Shown: one piece after another, positions 22,321-36,099 of the stretch
How positions within the stretch are numbered: the first letter of the stretch is position 1
Layout of the letters: every line of letters starts with the position of its first letter
DNA from: Castanea sativa
Taxonomy: Eukaryota; Streptophyta; Magnoliopsida; Fagales; Fagaceae
Assembly (NCBI RefSeq): GCF_040712315.1
Contig: NC_134015.1
Coordinates: forward strand, 12,978,945-13,042,944
Direction of reading: 5' to 3'
Length of the DNA stretch: 64,000 nt
Program-made: the position numbers and the translations under genes
Notes under the pieces: model-generated
Databases searched by the model: none
What the model saw: the letters and a program-made list of their open reading frames with translations, nothing else
Told to the model about the DNA's origin: nothing

Positions 22321-25300
22321 ATGGGTGCACAGAAAAAGGGTGCAACTAGGGTTTCAGAGGACCCTGATGAACTGGCACGTGTCCCCTTGCAAGCCATCCT
22401 ATTGGCTGATAGCTTCACCACCAAGTTCCGACCCATCACTCTCGACCGCCCCAAAGTACTCTCTCTCTTTCTCTCTCTCTTTCTATGTATGTTTGTATGT
22501 GTTTGTGTATATCTGTATGTATCTATAATTCTATGTTGAATTGTGAAATTAATGTACATTGTTTGGAAACTGTAGTTCTCTCAATTGGGTCAAGAATTGT
22601 GTTAAGGATGGGATGGAGTATTAATTTGATAAAATTTGACTTCTTTGTGTTTGGTTTCTCCATAGGGGTTTTTGTTTTTTGACTAAGTTTTGATGTTTTT
22701 GCTACTTTTGAGGCTTGAATGAGAGTGTAATATGGTTTACTAAGCTTAATTGTATGTGGGTTAATCTTTGATGAGTTAAAAAAGTACATGACTTATATAT
22801 AATGTTCAAATATTTCTCTTCCCCAAGCTACTTATATTGTAATGGCAACATGGAGGGTGAGAGGTTGTGTTAGGGTCAGACGCCCTTGGAAATAACCCGG
22901 CAGCTGGTTCTGGCAGGTGGGGCCAGTTGCCTGTATGTTTTACTTGCTGGAAACGAGTTCCAAGGGCTCTTCTTTAGAAAGGTTTCTTAGTTATCACAAG
23001 AATATATGTATTTGTCTTCCCTCAAAATTTTGCTCCTAAGAAAAGTTACATTGATGAATTTGATCGAGCATATGTGACCAAGTAAACAAGGTTTATTCAT
23101 ATAAGGATTGCTAAATGTTAGGGACTAGGCTAGTTGAGTATAAAATAAAAACATCATTACATTGATTAAATTTTGGATAATTTTTATGAATGCTTTTGCT
23201 TGTTGCTAGCATTTAGATGTTTCAATCTTTATTATCACTTTTTTCCCCCTCCAGCTTACTTGGTCTTTCCATTTAGGCAGTTACATGGGCTTTTATTGAT
23301 AGAAACTTGTGATCATATGTGTGGATTAAACCATTGCAATGAGATTTTATTGTTCTTTTCTTTTCTCATGTTGGACACTTGGACCCCATATATATGATTG
23401 CTCTTTTGATTCCATTCTTGTACTTATGTAATTCTTTTTTGAAGGTACTATTACCATTAGTTAATGTCCCGATGATAAATTACACCCTAGCATGGCTTGA
23501 ATCTGCTGGCGTTGAGGAGGTTATAGTTTTTTGCTGTGCTCACTCCAAGCAAGTGATTAATTATTTGGAGAATTCCGAGTGGTTTTCACATCCAAACTTT
23601 TCTGTCACGACAATAGAGTCGCACAATTCTATCAGTGCTGGTGATGCTTTGCGCTTAATATATGAGCGTAATGTGGTATGTCCTCTCAATTTCCAGCCTT
23701 AAATTTCTAGCCTTTTGCACTTTTATCAATAAAAATATTGAGTCCCTTCTTTTCAGTTAGTTTCAATTATTCATTTTTTAACAAATGAAGTTCCACTGTG
23801 CTTGCATTTAGAACTTGCTGTTTCACTGAGTAACAATTTTTTTCATCTTCTCTGGCTTTTGAAGATACAAGGAGATTTTGTCCTCATTAGTGGAGACACT
23901 GTGAGCAATATGTCACTTACACAGGTCCTTAAAGAACATAAGGAGAGAAAGAAGAAAGATAGTAATGCTATAATGACCATGATTATTAAACGGTCAAAGT
24001 CTTCTCCAATCATTCAACAATCTCGACTTGGTACTGATGAGCTGTTTATGGCAATAGATCCTAATACTAAGCAGCTTTTATATTATGAGGACAAGGCGGA
24101 CTATTCAAAAGGGGCAATATGTCTTGATAAGTTGCTGCTCATTGATAATCCTTCAATTTCTTTGCACAATGACAAGCAGGTTAATTCCTTGGATCCTCCC
24201 CTCAAAATTTTCAGTTATATTTTCAGAATAGAATACCCTACAGAAACAATTATATTTTCAGAATACCTATTTACCTATTAGTCATAAATTTATCTTTTGG
24301 TCTTAAACAATTCTAATAAGCCTCTTCTTTTATTCACAATAATTACCACAAGTTATTGTAGAATATTGAAGGAAATTTAATGCTTGAGTGGATATACTCA
24401 ATTTGATAGTAAAAAAATTGCATGAGGTTTTATTCATTTTGGTAGCCAATATTATGTGATATTATATTGCTTGCCTGTTACAACTTTCTAAGAAGGAATG
24501 TAAAGATTTTTTGGGTCCTTATACTGTGATGGTATTCATATATTGGCATTGTCTCAATTCTGGATTTTCTGAAATCTCTGGGCAGCGAATGCTCATAGGC
24601 GGCTTCTTGTATGTTGAAGGACCCATTCTGGCTAATTTATTCCCAGTTAAATTCCTTGGGCACTGTTGTTCAGGAATGGCGAGTTGATCTTAGTGCTGTG
24701 TGTGTGTGTGTGTGTCTGTGAATGTGCCTGCCAAGCATAAAAAGGCAATAGATGACTGTGACTTACTAAATCTGCACTTGCACTCAATACCATGGCTTGC
24801 TTCAGTCTGTTCTCATTGCATGCATTGATAATCTATCTTGAATGACTATTAATTTTATTTCCATTTATATGTCTCTTCCGTAAGAAGTTCTGTGATTTTA
24901 ATTTATGCTGAAATTTTATACTAAATTATGCATGTCTTCTCTGTAGGATTGCTATATTGACATCTGCTCACTGGAAGTCCTCAGCCTTTTTACAGACAAT
25001 TTTGACTACCAACATCTTCGGCGCCATTTTGTCAAGGGATTGCTTGTTGATGATGTGTGTTGCTCATTATACATGTCCTTTCTTTAAGCTAAATTTAATT
25101 GCTTTTAGGTGTAAATATTCTGCTGGTATGTTTAAAAGCACTCTCTTTTTTATACATTTACATATCTATGCTGCAAAGACACATAAATGGACAGCACACA
25201 AAGACACGTTCCCCTGCAACTGATGTCTCCCTCTATTATCCTTCAAAGTGTAAATGGAACTTTATTTTATTAGAAAAAGTGTATAGAAATTATATTTCTT

Positions 25301-28300
25301 GTCTCTACATTTATCCACAAACTTTTCTGATATGTAGGATAAGATGGTGGTTAATAAAATGGATGTTTTGTACACGCCTGTTTGTGCACTCCATGGAAAA
25401 AGACCTACACTCTTATGCATTCACAACTATGAAACATGTTTTAATTAGCAGAACCATAAATTATCAGTATTACATACCGTGTTAGCATTTCAGGTTTTTT
25501 TATTTATTTTTTATCTTCTTACCAGTAAGTAGTGATGTAATTAAGATACCCTTCTCCATTTTGGCTAATTGAAAATGGTCTCTATGTTTCATTTATAATG
25601 AATGACATTTTCTTGATCTGTAATTGCTTCAATGTTGTTGATAGTAAGTTCTGCTAATTGCACTTGTTTTTAGTTGTTTTTGACAATTTCATTTTACACA
25701 TCTTCTAAGTTATCCAATTTTCTATCAGATTATGGGCTACAAAGTATTCACTCATGAAATCCACTCAAATTATGCGGCTAGAATTGATAACTTCCGAAGC
25801 TATGACAGTATTAGTAAGGACATAATTCAGAGGTGGACATACCCATTTGTTCCAGACGTTAAGTTCTTTGGGAATTCTGCCACTAAACTTGAAAGACAAG
25901 GGATGTATCGAGCATCAGGTAATGATCAAAAGATCTAATTGGTCAAAGGTCAATGTAGTTGGTAATAAGTGTTCGTTATTTTTTCTGTTAAATGTGATTT
26001 ACTGAAACTTTGGTTTTTTCCCCCAGACATAGTGCAATCTCGTTCTGCAGAAATCGGTTCTTTCACTGTTATTGGAAATGGTACCAGAATTGGGAATAAC
26101 ACAAAAATATCAAATTCGGTTGTTGGGGGAGGTTGTACTATAGGATCAAATGTTTCAATAGAAGGTTCCTATATATGGGATAATGTCAATATTGAAGATG
26201 GTTGTAAGCTAATGCATTCAATAGTATGTGATGGAGTGGTTATAAAGTCAGGAGCAGTTTTGGAGCCTGGTGTTGTTTTGTCTTTTAAGGTATGTGTTTC
26301 AATACCCCTGCTATTGCTCTTGTTTGAACTGCCGAATTTGATACTTTCCCAGTTCTTCAAACTGTTGGATTGCTTTCTACAAACCACCGAACTCAATATT
26401 GTTAGTTCGTTGGTATATATTTTTTCAGTGTCTTTCCAAAATTCATTTTTCTAAGTAATCATTGGAAGATACATAATTACATTATTGATAGTTATGGTCC
26501 GTACATGTTATATTGGCTATATTTAGTTTGTGTGGCGTTTTGACACTTCATATTTTCCAGGTTATAATAGGACAACAATTTGGTGTTCCTTTGTACTCTA
26601 AGGTATCGTTATTTCAACAGCCGACTAAGCAAGATAGTGACGAGGAGCTGGAGTATGCTGACAATAGCAGTGGGATTGTAGAAAATTCATGTAACTTCTC
26701 CGGCACTGCATCCCTTACCCTACTTTTCTGTCTTGTTTAGTTTGTCTACAGTTAGATAATTGTTATTGCAAAGCATAGCATTAATCTAATTATTATGATA
26801 TGGGCAGAAATCTTAAGTTTATTGATAGTAATTCTTGAATAATATACACCTTTTAGGTCAATGAGCTTTGGGCCAACCGGCACATCCACCTCAGTTCTGG
26901 GGAGAAAAATAAATTTGTTTTTTTTTTTGGCTCAAATGTGTAGTAACTCTTCAAATATGTAAATATATCATTCTTGACTAGTTTTAAACTTTTGGCAAAT
27001 TTTGGAATATCACCACCTTCATAGTTTGTAGATTATATTTGAATGATTTGGATATGTCAAATATCTGAACAATGAATCCCATCCAACTTTATAGGGTGCT
27101 GCCCTATCATAGTTTTTCTGCGTATTTTATGTGTGTAAAAATGATTCTTGTTGTGTTTTACAAAGCATGAAAGGTACCAATGCTATATCTATCTGGCTGC
27201 TAATAAATTGCCGATGGAATTATAAACATCTTTTGTTATGGTAGATAGTGCCAAAGAGTTTTGGTACTAGTATTTTCTTTTTAATTTTTCATTTTATAGT
27301 TACAATTGGGGGGGGGGGGGGGATTTGATCCCCGGAGTCCGTGTTAGAAACACTAGAATGTGCCCATTGAGCTACAAGGCTCTTGGCATTTGGTACAAGT
27401 AGTTTTTCAGCTGTATTGTTAGTTCCCTTGCAATTCTTCTTATAATGGTAAGATGTATATATGATTTTTGAATCGTTATTTTGTGGTATTATAAGCAATT
27501 TTATATGCAGCAATGGCAGATACTGTGGATAAGTCAAATGGTCAGCTTACATCCGAATTATTAGATGAAGAGTGTGGGCCTACATATGAGGTTAGCTTTA
27601 AATTTCTCTTTTGTATTTCCTCAGGATCAATATTTAGCTTGATGGTGTTTAATATGTCTTGGTTTATTCTGCCACTTATGTGATAGATTTTAATTTTTCA
27701 TTATTTGGTACACGAATAATTCATAAGTATAACACTATTTTGTGATTGAATATGCCAACGAGTCTTATCCCTATAACTGTTATTGATCAGCTTGGTCCAG
27801 GTGGGGTTGGATATATTTGGTCAATATGTGAAGGAAGTCATGAAGAAGAATGGAGGCATTCAATTGCACCGATTCCTGCAGATAAACTTGCCGAGGCAAT
27901 GCAAAATACCGATGATGATCTGGAGTTGTTAACTCAAGATGGCAGTGTTCTCCCTCCTTCTGGAGAATTAAAACCTGACTCTAATTATTCAGATGATAAT
28001 GAAGATCCAAGAGATGATTCCATCTACTTTGAGAAAGAGGTGAGAATGACAACCACAAAAGTGATGGTATTGGATAAACTTTTGTACAGAATGAACGTTT
28101 ATTCATCCATTTTCATTTGCAGGTTGAAGCAACTTTTCTACGGGCTGTGCATGAAAACATTAAAGAAGATCATGTAATCTTAGAAGTGAACTCATTGCGG
28201 TATGCTATTTTTATTGGTCATTTCTTTTTAAGCAGTTTCAATTCACTATGTAGCTTGTGTAGTTGAGCTTCTAATAATTGTCATTCTCCCTCTCCCTCTT

Positions 28301-31300
28301 CCTTCACTACATTTAGGTCAAAAGTACCAACATTCAACTTTTCTCCCAGGTTATCAAAAAACTTTTCTCCCAGACTTCCCTGAAACACCACCACCACTAC
28401 TTCCCTCCCATTAACTTCTAAGTTTTTATTAGTTTTAGGGTCCATTCGTTTGGGGTGAAAATAGGGAGGATGCAAAATAGAGAGAAGAAAATAGGATGGA
28501 AAATGTTGTTTTCCACTGTTCGGTTGAGGAAGGAAAATAGGAAAGAGAGAAAATCCGGGAGAAAGTTTTCTCTTCGGGCTCACATTTTTTTTTTTCCTCC
28601 CAAATTGGGAGGAAAATCTGGGGAGAAAAGTGTTATAGTAGCACTTTTACAAAAATGCCCTCTTCCCACCTATTTTTTTTCAACGTTCTCTTCTTTCTTT
28701 TTTTTCCTTTTTTTTTTTTTCAACGTGACCTGGGATTTTTTTTTCAACGTTCTCTTCTCTCCTTTTTTTAGAGAACTCTCCTTTTTTTTTTTTTTTTTCA
28801 ATGTGACTTGGGATTTTTTTTTCAATGTTCTCCCCTCTCTTTTTTTTTTTTTTTTTTTTTGTCTTTTTTCAACGTGACCTGGGATTTTTTTTTCAACGTT
28901 CTCTTCTCTTTTTTTTTTTTTTTCAACATGACCTGATCTATAATAATAAAAATAAAAATTTATATATATGATATGATAAATTTTATATTATGTAATAAGT
29001 ACAAATAAATCTATTTCTTACATATTATGTAACAAGGGCATAATAGTCAATTTATATAAATTACATTTTCCATCATTCCCTTTTTTTCTCCAACCAAACA
29101 AAAGAGTTTTCTACCCTCCCACTTTTCCACCCTTCCAACCGAACGCACAAGAGAGAAAACTAAATATTTTCCATCCTCCCACTTTTCCACTCCTCTAACT
29201 GAATGGACCCTTAGTGTTGAGGCTTTTATGCAATTAGGAACTTGAAATTAGCTTTCATGTTCTCAACAAAACAATAAAGACGTTTCTTGAAAATATTTTC
29301 CATTGAACTATTACATTGAAACAAGCTGAATTTATGATGAGATTCATAATCACCTACATCCTAGTTTGTTAAGCCTAGGCATGGTATTAGCCCTATTAAT
29401 TTGCCTTTTGTCAGAGTTAGATTATACTTTCCTTAACTCAGCTTCATTTCACTCCTTTCCTGGGTTATTGACGTAAGACAACTAGAACAAAACCAAACAA
29501 TAGAAAAATAAAGGGATATAACTTAGGAGTCAGCATCTAAGCCTAGCTTGGAGTTAACACTAAGCGGAGAAACCACTAGGAGTTAACACCTAAGGTAGAC
29601 CTGGAGTCAACACCAGACCAAAGAAAGACCAAACGACCATTTTTTCATTCATCAAAATATCAACTATCTCCTCAAGGAGTACAATAGATTGCTTATAAAG
29701 GATTACTAAACCCTAGTTCTAATTAGCTAGGAAACTCTAATTGCCTTGTTATGAAAATAACCTTGCTTCCAAATTAAAATATTAATAGCCTAATAAACTA
29801 CTAGGACCTAAAACATAAAAAATACAATTGACTTGCAAACATAAATAATACTAAATAAAATCTTCTTGCATCTCCCGCATCAGTTTTGGTGCCTTTTTCT
29901 AACTAGATAATGCTTAGGGCATAATGTAAAACTTTAGTTGGGGTTTTCATTAAACACATACTTTTATGTAATAATGATTCAGATGAAGGTGGGATGTTAA
30001 GGCTTTTAGAGCTTCAAAATAAATTACTTTTTCATATGGCATTGAATGTAGCAGGATGAGTATTGCAATGTTAGATAATTATTGAGCCCTGTATAGCTTC
30101 AGCAACGGTGAGTCTTGTCTTTAAACGTTTATTACCCACCACTAAAGCCTTTAAGTCTTACATCTCTTGTCATATTGTACTTAAAAAAAAACTAGAGTTA
30201 ATTTATTGTGAACTTTGTGTTGTCCAAAAGTTTAATCAAACGATTCAAATCACAAGCATCAAATCTATTCTTTCACTATCGCAATCCCAAAGAATCTTAC
30301 TTTGCAAAACCTAGCCAAAGAAATAAGTCATCATACACAGACAGCTTTTGGAATCTTTCTTGTGTCACCATTGCAAATCCCTCCTATATCCGTCCAAATG
30401 TGAACCTCCATGTTATTCTTCTGGATTTTTGTTTCTTCTATAATTTTATAGGCTATGTTTGGATGTATTCATTGAATTATGCTTATATAATAGTGTTGGA
30501 ATAATGGTTATAAACATTAGTATTCATCATTTCATACCAGCTTAAGTTTCTGGGACAAGTGGTAGTTTATCGTGTGTGTGTATATATATATATATTTATG
30601 TATATATTCAGTTGGGATTAAGGTTTAGTTGATTTGAGTTCAGAATGGTTTTGTTTTCTGTGAGCGTTGTTTGCTTATCATATTACTTCCTTTCCCATTT
30701 ACTTGGCAGGTTGTCATACAATAAATTATTCACAGACTGTGCTGGAGCTATATTTTATTCTTTGATGAAGTTGGCATTAGAAATTCCACATAGTTCACCT
30801 AGTAAGTTTTTTAATGTTTTCATTATTTCATTCGTTTTTTTCCTTGATCAGAAGTTTTTCTATGTTTTCTGGTAAGTATATCCATTCAGGTAGAGGTTTT
30901 TATTTCTGATCATTTCAAATAAAGCTCTTTATGCTTTTAAGTCATAATCTTTTTCTGCACTTTGATGAATATGTCTAAAGTAGATGAAGCAGTGTTGTAA
31001 ATTATGATTGATGAGACCAACTGTTAATTTTGGCCACTTCTGAGTTTTGTCTTCAAAAACACTCTTTCATGTTATATGGCCTGAGAAAAATGCTAATTGT
31101 TGGAGTATAGCTTAATTGTTTTGGGGGGAAAATCCTCTTTGGAGGCCTTAGACTTAACTAATGGCCCCCACAACATCTAAGGAGAATTTATTGCCCTGGG
31201 AGTAAGTCTCTTTGGTAGTTCATCAGGTTTGTCAATACCTTCTTCCCTTATAATTAGCCACTGCCAGAAAATTCCAGCAACCACATATCTTTAGGATATT

Positions 31301-32362
31301 TTATTTAATCTATTATATATCCTTGTATTTTCAAGGCTCAATTGATTTATTATATGTATGTAAAGTTTTATTTTTAATTTTTTTTTTTTACAAACCATTA
31401 CTTATTATCTTCATGTATGCTTTTGGAATATTTTTTTTTCTGTTGAAAATTATGCCCCATTTTATATTACTTGCAAATCAATACCCTTTTTTTATATGCT
31501 ATGCACTCTTCCACCCTCTTTTGTTGTCATAAGGCCAATGCTTATAAGGTCTCATGGCTCTTTATGATTCTCCTTGACCTATTAACTTTTTGTGGATTAA
31601 TATTTTCATTCAGCTGCCTTGTCTTGCAAGGGGTTTGGGGTTTCTGTTGTCCAATGGGCTAAACTCTGAGAGGGGTGGCGCATATACACTTAAATGAATT
31701 TTTCATGGTTTAAGCTTGGTTTTAATGGTAGCATATTGCATTTGTACATTTAGTACTTTCTTATGCTGTTCATATCTTTCTCCATAACAGATGTCTTTTA
31801 TATATGACAAGTTTTCCTTGCCTTTTGATCTATGCAATGAAAAATTCTTGTTTATTCCACTTTTTAGGTGAATTATGTAATAGCACAATGGACGTAATTA
31901 CAAAATGGAAAAAACTTCTGAAGTCTTACCTGACTGACATTGATGAGCAGGTTTGTATTTGATAGTCCCTTATTGTAGCCATCTCTTTGACTTTAATTTT
32001 TTCCGAAGTTGCACTTCTGAACTGGCATTTAATAACGAGTCCTTCGTTTTAGCCTCTTTGGAAGATGATTGGTTTTAGATTTAATTAGTTGATTTAAAAT
32101 TATACTCGTCCTATGTTAATTTGGGAGGCAAATGAAAGGGATCCCCCCAACCCCCTCAAAAAAAAAAAAAGAGAGATTTTCTCAAATTTTTTCAGACTCT
32201 GCATCTGGTAGTTCTTTTTTCTTCTATTGGTAGCTTTGTTCTCTTGGTAAATTTAAGCAATGTGCATTGTGCTGTCCCATCATTTTGTTTGTATATGCAT
32301 CATGGATAGAACTATGTAATGGGTGTCTCTTTCTTCCCTGGGTTTATATATATTTATATATA

Positions 32363-32402
<40 letters not shown>

Positions 32403-34170
32403 CTCTACTTCTAACCTGTGTGCCAATTACACTATTACATTTCTCAGTTATTTCAATAGATTTTGATTTATCAATACAGTAATTTTCACTGATGGAAATT
32501 GAATGCTAATCTTAATCAGAGTCATATGGGTCTTTGCATTATAATTTTAGATATATTTACACAAGGCATGATTAACTTGGCTATAATGTTATTAGATATT
32601 GTATTGATGCTTACCAATCTAATGCTCATTATTTCATAGTCAATTTTGTACTAATTTTTTCTTGAATACTTCACAGATCGAAGTAATACAAAAATTTGAA
32701 GAAATTTGTTTGGAATCTGCCAAGGAATTCTCTCCATTGTTTTCAAAGGTGTAATTTTCTTTACATTTTGTGGTCGTAACGTAGATGGGTACTATTAACA
32801 TGCTATACAGACAAGAATGAGAGGGTGCGCTTCTCTTCAGTATGTAGTTTTCTATGATGCTTGTGGTCCCTCATTGTGATATTTTTGTTCCATCAAACAT
32901 GCACACACATTGTTGCAGGCTCTTCCATCAGCAATGATGCTATCATAGTAATATAGTTTATGTGATCTACTTTGGGAGCCCTCCTCTGATTGGTTTCTTG
33001 AAGGATGATTTAAATTGTTGGGTAAATTACATTTTAAACCTTATACTTTAGGGTTGGTTTTAAATTAAACCCTATAGTTTCAAAAGTCACAAATTAAACC
33101 CAAAGATTGTTATCAAATAAACACTATAGTCTTGTTAGTTTCAGATTGATCCCTGGACTCTTAGAACTGTATCAATTTAAACCCTCCAATATAACCCATT
33201 AAACTTAAAAATCCAGGGTTTAAATTGATATGATTTTAAAAGTTTAGGTTTAAATTTGAATCTAGTGAAACTATAAGGTTTAATTTGCAACAGTCTTAAA
33301 CTTCAGTGTTTAGTTTGGAAACCTTGACTGACTTGGTACACCACACCATGAAGAACAATTATTTCCATTTTCCAATCATTTCATGAAGATGCCGTGAATA
33401 AGGTGGAGATCGCTGATGCAATGAGGTAGGGTTTCTGTAATGGTGGATGCTGGTAGTAGAAATGTTGTGAATTGGACTTAAGACAGAAAACAGGTCATTA
33501 GAAAATTTTCCTATCTACTCAAAAGGGCTGTTGGCTTTCCAGCCTTGTAGTTGTTTTTATAAACCCTGTAAATTGGTAGGCAAAAGGGAACTGGATTTCT
33601 TGGCTAAAATAGGTGCCATGTAATTGGAAAATGATGGAGACTGTTATTATTTTGTGGTGGATTCTTCATTTTTTGCATCAAGTTTTATGGTTAAGTAGAC
33701 CCAGTTTGATTTTGTTTTATTCTGCTGATACAAATCATTGCTATTTTCTTTTGCAGATTCTGTTTCATCTGTATGACAAAGATCTCATACAAGAAGATGC
33801 TATTCTAAAGTGGGATGATGAGAAAAAAAATGCTGACGAAGCAGATAAAGTTTTTGTTAAGCAGTCAGAAAAATTCATTCAAGTAAGAATCATTACTCAT
33901 AAATTTTCTTTTCTTAAAAATAAAAGAAAGATTTTTTTTTTTTTTCAATAACTTGTTCCTGCAGTGTGGCCAATATCTTTTTTCTGGATTGCTTGACTTT
34001 TGAGGAATAAAAATTAAGATAGATGATTTATACCCTTCCTACTGGCCATGCTTCTCTCAAATATCACCTGATGTTGTCATAATATTTGCATGTTCATATG
34101 CGTTTTTCGGTTGCAGTGGTTGAGAGAGGCACCGGAAGAAGACGACGGAGAAGAAGATGAAGAAGAATAG
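22321..34170 (+). CDS. Translation initiation factor eIF2B subunit epsilon
   Basis: Catalytic subunit of the eIF2B guanine-nucleotide exchange factor, which recharges eIF2 with GTP in the cytosol. Exons: 22321-22455, 23445-23675, 23865-24179, 24947-25054, 25729-25918, 26027-26289, 26561-26690, 27511-27590, 27791-28039, 28123-28199, 30710-30801, 31868-31950, 32677-32748, 33757-33882, 34117-34170. All have GT-AG borders and compatible phases, giving 734 residues, about the length known for plant epsilon subunits. Residues about 25-260 form the nucleotidyltransferase-like domain ([28 protein letters not shown]). Residues 327-425 are left-handed beta-helix hexapeptides ([31 protein letters not shown]). 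Residues about 560-734 form the W2 catalytic domain, ending in an acidic tail ([11 protein letters not shown]). Intron 10 is 2.5 kb and holds a MITE. No disabling change seen. Confidence 0.96.
27277..27388 (-). mobile_element. tRNA-derived SINE in eIF2B epsilon intron 7
   Basis: Read on the minus strand: AGCCTTGTAGCTCAATGGGC (box A region, 27362-27374) and GGATCAAATCC (box B, 27321-27331) at the usual spacing, then a C15 tract and an A-rich 3' part. Flanked by TTTGGTACTAGTATTTT (27260-27276) and TTTGGTACAAGTAGTTTT (27389-27406), an imperfect target duplication. A very short plant SINE; alternatively a processed tRNA-like fragment. Confidence 0.75.
28438..29210. mobile_element. Tourist-like MITE in eIF2B epsilon intron 10
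   Basis: Ends GGGTCCATTCGTTTGG and (reverse complement) GGGTCCATTCAGTTAG, with TTA at 28435-28437 and 29211-29213, fitting PIF/Harbinger. The interior has at least four copies of a T-rich unit with TTCAACGT (or close variant) and GACCTGGGATTTTT between 28675 and 28935. Noncoding. Confidence 0.75.
29380..29890. repeat. Unclassified repeat in eIF2B epsilon intron 10
   Basis: GGAGT(T/C)A(A/G)CA-type motifs recur four times between 29526 and 29610 (e.g. GGAGTTAACACC). Looks like part of an interspersed element; no coding domain. Confidence 0.35.
32366..32401. repeat. (GA)n microsatellite
   Basis: About 17 GA units in intron 12 of eIF2B epsilon, after a short TATA tract. Confidence 0.95.
33018..33312. 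mobile_element. Fold-back MITE in eIF2B epsilon intron 13
   Basis: Left and right halves are imperfect inverted repeats. CCCTGGACTCTTA..ACTGTATCAATTTAAACC (in two parts) pairs with a later TTTAAATTGATATGATTTTAAAAGT. Multiple AAACC(C/T)TATA motifs. Noncoding. Confidence 0.6.
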
Positions 34171-35073
34171 AAAGGAGTTGATTCATAGATCTAATTTGCC
34201 CAGGGTGGGATATACTGTTACAAGTATCAAATTGATATATCACCTTTTAGGGTGTTGTATTATATAGTGGTGATAAGGGTTTTGTCCATGGTCTAAAAAT
34301 TTGAAAGAGCCATGATCCATTTTCAATAGAGGGAACCCCAAAACTGAAACTTTTTTTTATTCTTTTGACTTGTTTTTATATAATTTTGAATGAAAAGTAG
34401 GGTTTGAGAAAGTAATTTCCCAAATTTGTTACTTTCATAGCCTGATTTTATCATTTATGCCAATTTTTTCCCCCAATTTTCAAATTCAGGTCCTTTTTTT
34501 TTTCCAAACCATCTGCATCTGTAATTATTAATAGTTAAACTTGAGACTGTTTACTTGAACCATCTCTTTTATCTCGTTGTAAGTACTTTTGATTTCTTTG
34601 TTAATGGTTCTCGGATTCTCAGTTGTACCACAAGTTGTGGCCTAAATCACATTATACAACAACAATGATATAAAAGAAAGTAATGTTCTTTTAAAGTGAC
34701 AAATCAGTAATTGGGTAAAATATTTCATTACTGAAGGCATAATAAAAGGTGTTGTTCGTAATTTTGTTGAATTGAGTTGGTGATTGAGATTTTTTGGTAT
34801 AGGTATCTGGGATTTTTTGAAAACTCGCAATTTTTGTACAATAAATATGTGGAATCAATACACTACCCAAAAATCAACATTATACACAACCAATATAAAT
34901 TATGTTCCTTATTGTACTAAATAAGTATACAAAATCCATGAAAATAAATATACAAAATCAATATTATAAACTGAAATTAGACAAATAAACACAATTATTT
35001 TTCAAATTGAGTCTGGATAAATGATAATGCACGATCAATTATGAATATACAAAACATGTGTTGGAAATGGGCT
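34171..35073. other. 3' flank of eIF2B epsilon, no gene seen
   Basis: Presumed 3' UTR to about 34350, then AT-rich spacer. From about 34870 the sequence matches 40780-40915, the 3' flank of the intact paralog of the next relic. Confidence 0.5.
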
Positions 35074-35187
35074 GCTGAGAAGGAGGAGGCCACCAGGTAG
35101 GCCGAGGGTCCTCCTGGCCCCGGTGGCCCACCAAACACTGGTCCGCAGCAGCTCTCTATGATGCAGCAGCAACAGAGGAAATAAAAA
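35074..35187 (-). pseudogene. Relic second exon of a Gly-Pro/Cys small protein
   Basis: After a TTGGCAG acceptor it encodes FYFLCCCCIIESCCGPVFGG, nearly identical to exon 2 of the gene at 40916-43452. A one-base deletion near 35104 then shifts the frame out of the GPP repeat into PSAYLVASS and past the normal stop. No matching first exon is seen up to 36.3 kb. The upstream sequence holds a truncated copy of the TIR element found in the intact paralog's intron, so this is a partial duplicate that has lost exon 1. Confidence 0.8.
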
Positions 35188-35429
35188 CTGCCAATCAAAA
35201 TATCAAATAAATTAAAAAAAGGAGTACAAGACCACCTTTTTATTTTTTATTTCAAAATTTATCACAATTGTACCATTTCTAAAATGGGCTGAAAATTGAG
35301 CCGAAAATCTTACGCCCTTGACGCCAATAGGATCCATAAGGTGACTAGGTAATATTGAGATAGTTATAAGTGGTATATTTACCAGCAGCAGTTTGGGGTC
35401 TAGTCTAGAAGCAAAGACATGGTCATGTG

Positions 35430-35735
35430 TCTTCAGGGTTTATAAGAATCTAAACTTGGGACAGGCATGCATGCAAGATAGATGTGGAAAAAATTTGGCT
35501 TTGTTTTAATTGATTTTAAAGAAGGGTGTTTCGGTTTTTTAAGTTTGTTTTATCTAAGAAAGAAACATGCGCTTTTCACGTGCAGTAAGATTTCATTAAA
35601 TATAACAGCAAAAATAACACTAGGGGCAAAGTCTGATAGTTTAGAGTGCAAAATGTGCGTTCAAATAGTTTAGGGTGCAGAGTGTAATCTGGTGCATAGT
35701 TTAGGGTGGTAAAGTGTAATTTCTCTCATTACTAT
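35430..35735. mobile_element. Truncated copy of the 41882-42992 TIR element
   Basis: Matches the right third of the 1.1-kb element, including AAGAAGGGTGTTT.GGTTTTT, TTAAA.ATAACAGCAAAA and the terminal ATAGTTTAGGGTGGTAAAGT. The left part is missing. Confidence 0.75.
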
Positions 35736-36099
35736 TTTAAGGAAATAAACATAAAAAATGATTCAATAAATCAATTCAAGATATTAATTGATTTTTAGTG
35801 TAATTAAGTAGATTCAAAATTAAATCTCTTATTTTATAATAGAATATTTTACCAGTTAAACTAATTGGAACCTACTAAAAAAATCCTAAGCTAAAGATAT
35901 AAATAGCCAAATACGAAATCCTATTTAATTTGAAAGAAAAATCTTTTTATATAAGGATTTATCATTTGGACATCTCAATTAACTCCTCCATAATTTTTCA
36001 TAATAAAAAAGTCCTCGTGAGGGAAGTGTGAGGTCATATATATATATATATAGACACACACACACACACACTTGCCTAGAAAGGTCTTCCAATTGTCCA

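Noticed and set aside
25099..25485. Possible 128-codon frame within eIF2B epsilon
   Set aside because: It lies in intron 4 and reads through AT-rich sequence without similarity to any family.
28455..28877. Open frame rich in Phe in eIF2B epsilon intron 10
   Set aside because: Produced by poly(T) units inside a MITE; no start context or homology.
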